Shown: positions 58,910-64,000 of the stretch, one piece after another
Position numbering within the stretch: position 1 is the first letter of the stretch
Layout: each line of letters starts with the position of its first letter
NCBI GenBank assembly: GCA_031761405.1
Contig: JASEVX010000011.1
Coordinates: 16,241,609 to 16,305,608, forward strand
DNA length: 64,000 nucleotides
Direction: 5' to 3'
DNA from: Serripes groenlandicus
Lineage: Eukaryota; Mollusca; Bivalvia; Cardiida; Cardiidae
Translations under genes and position numbers: made by a program
Notes under the pieces: model-generated
Told to the model about the DNA's origin: nothing
Seen by the model: the letters and a program-made list of their open reading frames with translations, nothing else
Database searches by the model: none

Positions 58910-59120
58910 AGACTCTCAAGGAGCTGCATGTGGAAGGTATTAATGTTGCAGTTAAAGAGGTGAACGTAACAGGTCCAACTTGGCCATCATTAATATACCT
59001 TTGCTAATGGATGAACTTTCCCTGTGAGTTCTTCTGCCTCTGCAGCATACCTATTTCAGAAAACGATCAAACAGAAGTTCCTCCATTCCCCATGTTTGCA
59101 ACTCTATAGAGATTATGCTA
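58910..59120 (-). pseudogene. Possible second decayed coding fragment of the 4.9 kb transposon
   Basis: On the minus strand, between stops, YAAEAEELTGKVHPLAK is open (59,049-58,999) and the flanks read like broken protein (WPSWTCYVHLFNC; MQLLESLQDISSIL). Several stops. It could be chance. No family named. Confidence 0.25.
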
Positions 59121-60221
59121 CCAACTTCTCAGATGCAACATCTTTTTTCTCTGAATATTAGTCTCTTTTCAGAGAAAATTACTTAATTATCATAGAAAGG
59201 AAAGAAAACTAAAGTATCAATTAGTTTGGTGTTTGTTTCAATGATATATGGTTTACTCCCTAGAAAAGTTAAACTGCTTTGAAAACATTGAGAGTAAAAA
59301 CAAACACTAAACATGCGCATAACGAACAATTTCTTTATTTGCCAAACTGTTCAATTGATACAAATATAGGTATATATGATAATGCTAGCTCTCAAACTCG
59401 ATTGCGCTACACTTTCAGCTTTCAGCATTGATTGCTAATTCACGCTAGATCGTACAGAGAGTTGCACTTGAGCGTTTCTAACTTGTACACTGACATCGTG
59501 TCCTTTAAACCATAACAATCAGTAATAGGATTAACTAAGTGTGTTGATTTAAGATAGATGGGACACATGTGACATTTTTTAACAATTTGACCGATAGGCT
59601 TGCATTGCATTGCGTACCGTTGGTGAATACAGACTAAATGTAATGAGAGGCTATTAAGATTTAGTCCGAAAATAGAATTTTGCAGTGTTAGTGAATACGG
59701 GACCAGGTACGAAATTAGCACTGACATGAATGTAAACCTCGTAGGTCTTTTCAGAAACTACGAAAGTAGTTTATGGGCCTTTTTATTTTGGCGAGGTGTT
59801 TTGAGTACCATGAGAGTACTTTGCATGGCAAATAAAACGCGCAATGATATATATTATCTGCCCAAACATGAAGAATGCTAATATTTACATATTTTTAACT
59901 CAATGTAGATCTTAAGCTCGATACATCTCAAATATTAGTATCAATCCGGTACCAAAATAGTAACGACGGGATTATTGTTAACCATGTCTCTGCATCACTG
60001 ATGTGATTATTTTTGTGGTTTCTATTAGAAGGTTATTTGGTTTTCAGTATTACGTAATCTCTTCAGCAGACTGTCAAAACTTAGCTATATAAAATTGGCT
60101 GTTGTTGTTGTTTCTTGTTAGAATTGTGGCGATTGTCAAACCAATCTCAACAAAAACTGCCATGTTCATACAACATGTCATGTAGTTATCAAAGTTGAAT
60201 GTTAGGATAATTTCATTGACT

Positions 60222-60396
60222 TAGCCCTTTCCCAAATACAGTACATTTGCAGCAGTCAACTTTGAAAACTTATTGGTAACAATGTTAAACATCTCCATAA
60301 ATAAGAGTTTTATTATTGAAAAGAGTTGAAAACATTGTGACAAAAGTAGCCTGCTGCAGAGGTGTCAGAAAGCGTCTATATGAAGAAAAGGGTTAA
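60222..60396. mobile_element. TTAA-type MITE (family T), short copy
   Basis: TTAGCCCTTTCCCAAATAC to TATGAAGAAAAGGGTTAAA. It lacks the central hairpin by deletion. Confidence 0.72.
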
Positions 60397-61270
60397 ATAT
60401 ATGAATTGTTAGATTTATATTATATAAAATAGAATTAATATATTATGATTGTTTTAAGCTCCTTATTAAAACAGTAGTAGTTAAAATACCTGTCTTTTTA
60501 TTATTATGAATGCGGTTCAAAAAAAGCATTTTATGCCCCGTTATAAATTCTCGATCTATCAGACCGGTAACCAACATGCGGTCTCAGATCTCAGTTTTGA
60601 TGCATAACTTGAGATTACAATTTTGTCTTTTAGAAAGGAATTATCTTCTTTTATCATGTTAATGGTTACATGCATTTAATGACTTCAATGACATAGGATG
60701 TAATTATGACATATTTTTGACAATAACTGCTTTGAATTGATTGAGGTTAAATGTGACCTTTAGCTCTCACAGAAATAAAATTACATTCATATAACAAATT
60801 AGTAGATTATTATGCTAGAATATTTGAATGCTGTATCAAAATATGCTAAAAACTTGTTTTTGCACAAAGTATTTTAGAAACTTAACACTTACTTTTTAGC
60901 GCAAAAACAGGATAAGAGCACTTAAACTGTTATTGTACCAAATATTTTGGCGCAAAACCTGTTTTTGCACTAAGTATTTCAGTTGTCAAATCAGGTTAAG
61001 TGCAAATATATCTTCATAAATAATGCATCTGTTACATAACATCAAAATCTTTTTAATAGTATGTGTATAATCATATTTTATATATCATATGGTAACCAGA
61101 GTATAAAGCAACAAAGAATAACAAAATGAATCAGTTTATTGCTTCTCCTGAAAACCTGGCAAAATGCACTTAACCTGTTATTGCGCTAAGGTGACGATAT
61201 GTACTTTAGTTAAAGCTAATCACTGCTATAGGAAATAGCTAAAAGAACAATACTAAGACAATAAAACAGT

Positions 61271-61501
61271 TTAACCCTTTCCCTCATACGAAAATTCTGC
61301 ATCAGATGACTTTGAACATATTTTGTAAACAAATAGAAAATCTCTATAGTTGAATGGATAACCTATGACTCAAAGTGGAAAACATTGTTGCAAAAGGAGA
61401 AATTGCTCGTTTTGAGCAATTTCTTCTTTTGTCACTATGTTTTCAAAAAGCTGTCTGCTGCAGAGGCGTCAGAAAGCGTTTATATGAGGGAAAGGGTTAA
61501 C
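61271..61501. mobile_element. TTAA-type MITE (family T), best-preserved copy
   Basis: The ends TTAACCCTTTCCCTCATACG and ATATGAGGGAAAGGGTTAA are almost exact inverted repeats. The centre pairs AAAAGGAGAAATTGCTC with GAGCAATTTCTTCTTTT around GTTTT. TTAA at both ends and a CCC start fit a piggyBac-type non-autonomous element. It lies 75 bp outside the right end of the 4.9 kb transposon. Confidence 0.9.
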
Positions 61502-61856
61502 AGTTGTTTATGTTAGAATAAAAGTGACATTGACATTAATACAGTGAAATAATAATAACAATAAAGTTTGCTAAATTGTACAGCTTTATAATATGGTCAG
61601 CTATAAAAAGTCTCTTTAAATAAACAGAGCATTACTTTATTGAAAACATTTTGAAATAGTTACAAGTATCTTACAGTTTTCAAATAGCTATGTGATCATT
61701 TAGATAATTATATATAATAATATTATGTAGAGTTATTTGAACAAACATCTAGGTTCATAAAAAGGTAGATGTCAAGTACTCTTAGACCTTTGATTATATA
61801 CTTATAGTTTGTATTGAATGATGTCCCTTAGATAAATAAATGATGGGAGTCCAGGG
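61502..61856. other. Unrecognised AT-rich sequence
   Basis: No coding sequence or repeat recognised. Confidence 0.4.
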
Positions 61857-61886
61857 TTGTCAAAATGTCTACGTCCCTGTCATAAC

Positions 61887-61921
61887 CAAAGACCTAATAA
61901 CACAGTGTTATTAGGTCTTTG
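61887..61921. repeat. Perfect 17 bp-arm palindrome
   Basis: CAAAGACCTAATAACAC, an A, then GTGTTATTAGGTCTTTG. With one bulged base the arms go on for about five more pairs (ATAAC/TTAT). Plus-strand reading frames over it are chance. Confidence 0.92.
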
Positions 61922-62429
61922 TTATAACAGATCAAATGAGAAAAGTAATGGGTCAGGCTTGGGGTCAGATCAAGGGCAAATCCCTGGAAGGGGGCCTAGG
62001 GGAGCAAAACTGACAGATCGAAAAGTGATTTTAACAGATGATTTTGATCGGCAATCGGTTAATTTTAAAAACCCTGGGAGTCGACATGAGCTTGTCATAC
62101 TTAACATATGCCAATTGTTAAATTATACAATGCTTTTCAATCGCCTAAAAAATAAATGTAAGTTAAAGACATTTTCAGTCTTGCAGAATATATTACCATG
62201 TCCATGATATTTCTTATCACAACATGTAATTTTTTCTTCATCATGTTGCGATCTCGCGTGTCATTTTTTCACATTTCACGCATTGAATTTCACAAAAATC
62301 AAAAGGTTAGGGGTCTTCACAAAATTGATTAGAAAGACGCTGTAATTTCCTAATTTTTTTAAATACTATTTAAAAAAAATTGAAGGAATTTAGGAGGGGA
62401 CATTAAGCATTTAGTTATAAAACTAAGTT

Positions 62430-62556
62430 TTGTTATATTTGGATGAGCAGTTAAATAAAAGTCTATTGTGGACGAAAGTTAACGGAAGGATGCATGCATA
62501 CCAGACAATTCACCATGACATAAGCTTGACTGGCTCTCAGCCAGTGGAACTTAAAA
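62430..62556 (+). mobile_element. P2-type solo 3' end
   Basis: Only the last part is present: CAGACAATTCACCATGACAT, then GACTGGCTCTCAGCCAGTGG and AACTTAAAA. Confidence 0.62.
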
Positions 62557-63139
62557 AAAAGCTACATACATACCTGAAACAATTGAGAAAAGCCCTGAAA
62601 AATAAATATATAAACATATACATGTATAGTAAAACCTTGCAATAGACCCAATGTTTCATGTTGATGGGCATCTTGAGTCCACTCATTCAATTTTTTGAGG
62701 GCATATTGAAATGTGGGGAAAAAAATGAAAACAGGTAAATAAATTTCAAGTTTGTAGGGGGTATACTTTCAACTAAAGTCAGTGTTTTATTTTGAAGCGC
62801 ATCCCAAGTCCTAGACCTCGATCTTTACATGCCATATCTTCACTTCGAAACATTGGTTAATTTAGTTTTGTTTTGTTCTGGGGGTTTTTAACATTAAAAT
62901 CGTTTACTAGTAGGCATTAGTAATCGCCATTTTGTCAACCAAACATTCTTTCTGGACTCCGTCGAAAAAAAATCTCGCTTACTTTACAACCATTTCTTGA
63001 GACCGACAACTAGATCTGTTCCAAGATTTTTTTATAATTCCCAAATATAAAATAAAAGCAATTACTTTTCCTAAATAAAGGGTCAAATTCTTGTTCCCAT
63101 AATGCCTAGAAAAAGGTCAGGAGTACCCTCAATTTGGGG
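62557..63139. other. Unrecognised AT-rich sequence
   Basis: No gene or known repeat recognised. Confidence 0.4.
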
Positions 63140-63335
63140 TTTCTTAACCATTTATCATGCCTCTGTAGCAGACGTCTTTTGAAAACCTTGTCGTGAAAAG
63201 TGATATTGCTCATGAGCAATTTCCCCTTTTGCCACAATGTTTTCAACTCTATCCAAAGTTTATTTTTTCATCTTATACATTTTCCGTCTGTATGTTTCCA
63301 AAGTCATCGGAGATATTGTGGGGAAAAAAGTTTTC
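63140..63335. mobile_element. Decayed MITE family T
   Basis: GTAGCAGACGTCTTTTGAAA, ATTGCTCATGAGCAATTTC and ACAATGTTTTCAACTCTATC. The terminal repeats are eroded. Confidence 0.55.
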
Positions 63336-63647
63336 CCCCTACTAAATAGACCTATAGTTATAGTGTATTATGTATACAGTATATAAGTAACCATGTGTTA
63401 TATAATACGGGGACATTTATAATGCCTAGCTACTTATCTAGCTTTTGATGGGCATTCGAATATGGTTTGCCTTCCACCCTTCGGACGAAGAGGGCCATTT
63501 CAATGTTCGAGTCATGTTAGATCTTTTAAGAATGTTGCATCCAGTCCGAGTTTATCGAGTCAGCAGTTGCTACGAATTAGCCTGGACAAGAAACGGGATG
63601 GAGGCACAGACAGACAACATAGCGACTGTATACTTCTCTCCTAGTAT

Positions 63648-63975
63648 CAGGGGCGTAGCTTGGCAATAATCAACGTGTAGGCCGTCTCGAGACAAAATCA
63701 ACATTGTGGACTCTGCGTAAAGTATCGACCCGGATCAGCCTAAGCATGCCACACAGGCATGCCCGGATATACACTTTTCGCCTCCTGTGGATATCACTAC
63801 TCTATCTATCCCCCTTTAGACAGAATGTTTCGGCCGGATCAGTCTGCGCGGACAGCGCAGGCTGATCTGGTCGATACATTACGCAGATGTGTATCGCCGC
63901 ATCTGCATTTTGGGGCAGTTTAAGAACAACTGTGTAGGCACGTGCCTACAGTGCCTACAGGGAGCTACGCCCCTG
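63648..63975. mobile_element. Small transposon with CAGGGGCGTAGCT ends, holding MITE M2
   Basis: CAGGGGCGTAGCT and AGCTACGCCCCTG are exact inverted ends. Within it, 63,683-63,895 carries a second copy of the M2 MITE (ACTCTGCGTAAAGTATCGAC, GCGCAGGCTGATCTGG). No target duplication is evident. The ends are hAT-like. Confidence 0.7.
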
Positions 63976-64000
63976 CCTATGTCATCCTACTCATTGAGAA

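Larger units (their letters stand above)
56341..61196. mobile_element. 4.9 kb DNA transposon with inverted ends and subterminal repeats
   Basis: The ends CGTCACCTAAGCGCATTAAC and (complement of the right end) CGTCACCTTAGCGCAATAAC both continue AGGTTAAGTG, 28 of 30 positions equal. ATAT stands outside both ends and may be the target duplication. Within 400 bp of each end lie about a dozen copies, in both orientations, of GCGCAAAAACAGGTTAAGTG or close variants (for example 56,519, 56,591, 56,664, 60,899, 60,957). Such subterminal repeats usually bind transposase. The interior has decayed coding fragments and three SINEs and two MITEs inserted later. I cannot name the superfamily. Confidence 0.75.

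Noticed and set aside
59440..59727. 95-codon minus-strand open frame inside the 4.9 kb transposon
   Set aside because: No family resemblance and no supporting signals. It might be a remnant of transposon coding sequence but cannot be supported.
61857..62207. 116-codon plus-strand open frame
   Set aside because: It runs over a perfect palindrome and low-complexity sequence, with no recognisable domain and no splice context.
63445..63669. 74-codon plus-strand open frame (MMGIRIWFAFHPSDEEGH)
   Set aside because: Its text covers GGACGAAGAGGGCC and a GACAGACAACA stretch typical of worn Helitron-like repeats and runs into a transposon end.

Overview
ORGANISM. The window looks like nuclear DNA of a mollusc, most probably a bivalve. 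It is AT-rich, has introns, and is dominated by short non-autonomous mobile elements of bivalve style: tandem arrays of about 144 to 166 bp units bounded by a conserved start and a hairpin 3' end (comparable to the bivalve 'pearl' or Helentron-associated elements), tRNA-derived SINEs with AATCAATCAA or CATTCATT tails, and numerous palindromic MITEs. The species cannot be fixed from the sequence alone. THE GENE. One real protein-coding gene was found. It lies on the minus strand and runs off both ends of what can be traced. Fifteen exons (47,787 down to 1,674) join in one open frame of 843 codons with consensus splice sites and matching phases at every junction. The product has an N-terminal extracellular part with at least two and probably three Ig-like (filamin or bacterial-Ig style) beta-sandwich repeats. 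These are followed by a complete or nearly complete bilobed receptor ligand-binding (ANF_receptor, Venus-flytrap) domain most like that of GABA-B-type class C receptors. The signal peptide lies upstream of 47,787. The membrane part (seven-helix, guanylate cyclase or other) lies left of position 1,674, outside the window. LAYOUT. 1-1,500: a 5'-truncated LINE tail split by a small insertion. 1,674-7,801: last two visible exons around a 1.75 kb Helitron-like array and a 1.3 kb pyrimidine-rich repeat. 7,802-22,811: eight ligand-binding exons in introns packed with Helitron-like arrays, MITEs and SINEs. 25,402-26,364: exons of the second Ig-like repeat. 26,365-39,004: a 12.6 kb intron holding a hAT-like element inside a 60 bp palindrome, SINEs with clear target duplications, and a foldback-like element. 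39,005-47,787: five exons separated by further DNA transposons. 47,788-64,000: no certain exon. This part holds a 2.3 kb Helitron-like element with a strict 166 bp (332 bp dimeric) array, a 4.9 kb DNA transposon with subterminal repeats and decayed coding sequence, and many nested SINEs and MITEs. HOW IT FITS TOGETHER. The coding sequence is about 2.5 kb of 64 kb. The rest is largely a layered record of mobile elements, several inserted in one another, with target-site duplications that can still be read. The items of most interest are the fusion of Ig-like repeats with a GABA-B-like ligand-binding domain, the dimeric 166 bp array, the foldback-like element, and the transposon with 'CAAAAACAGGTTAAG' subterminal repeats.
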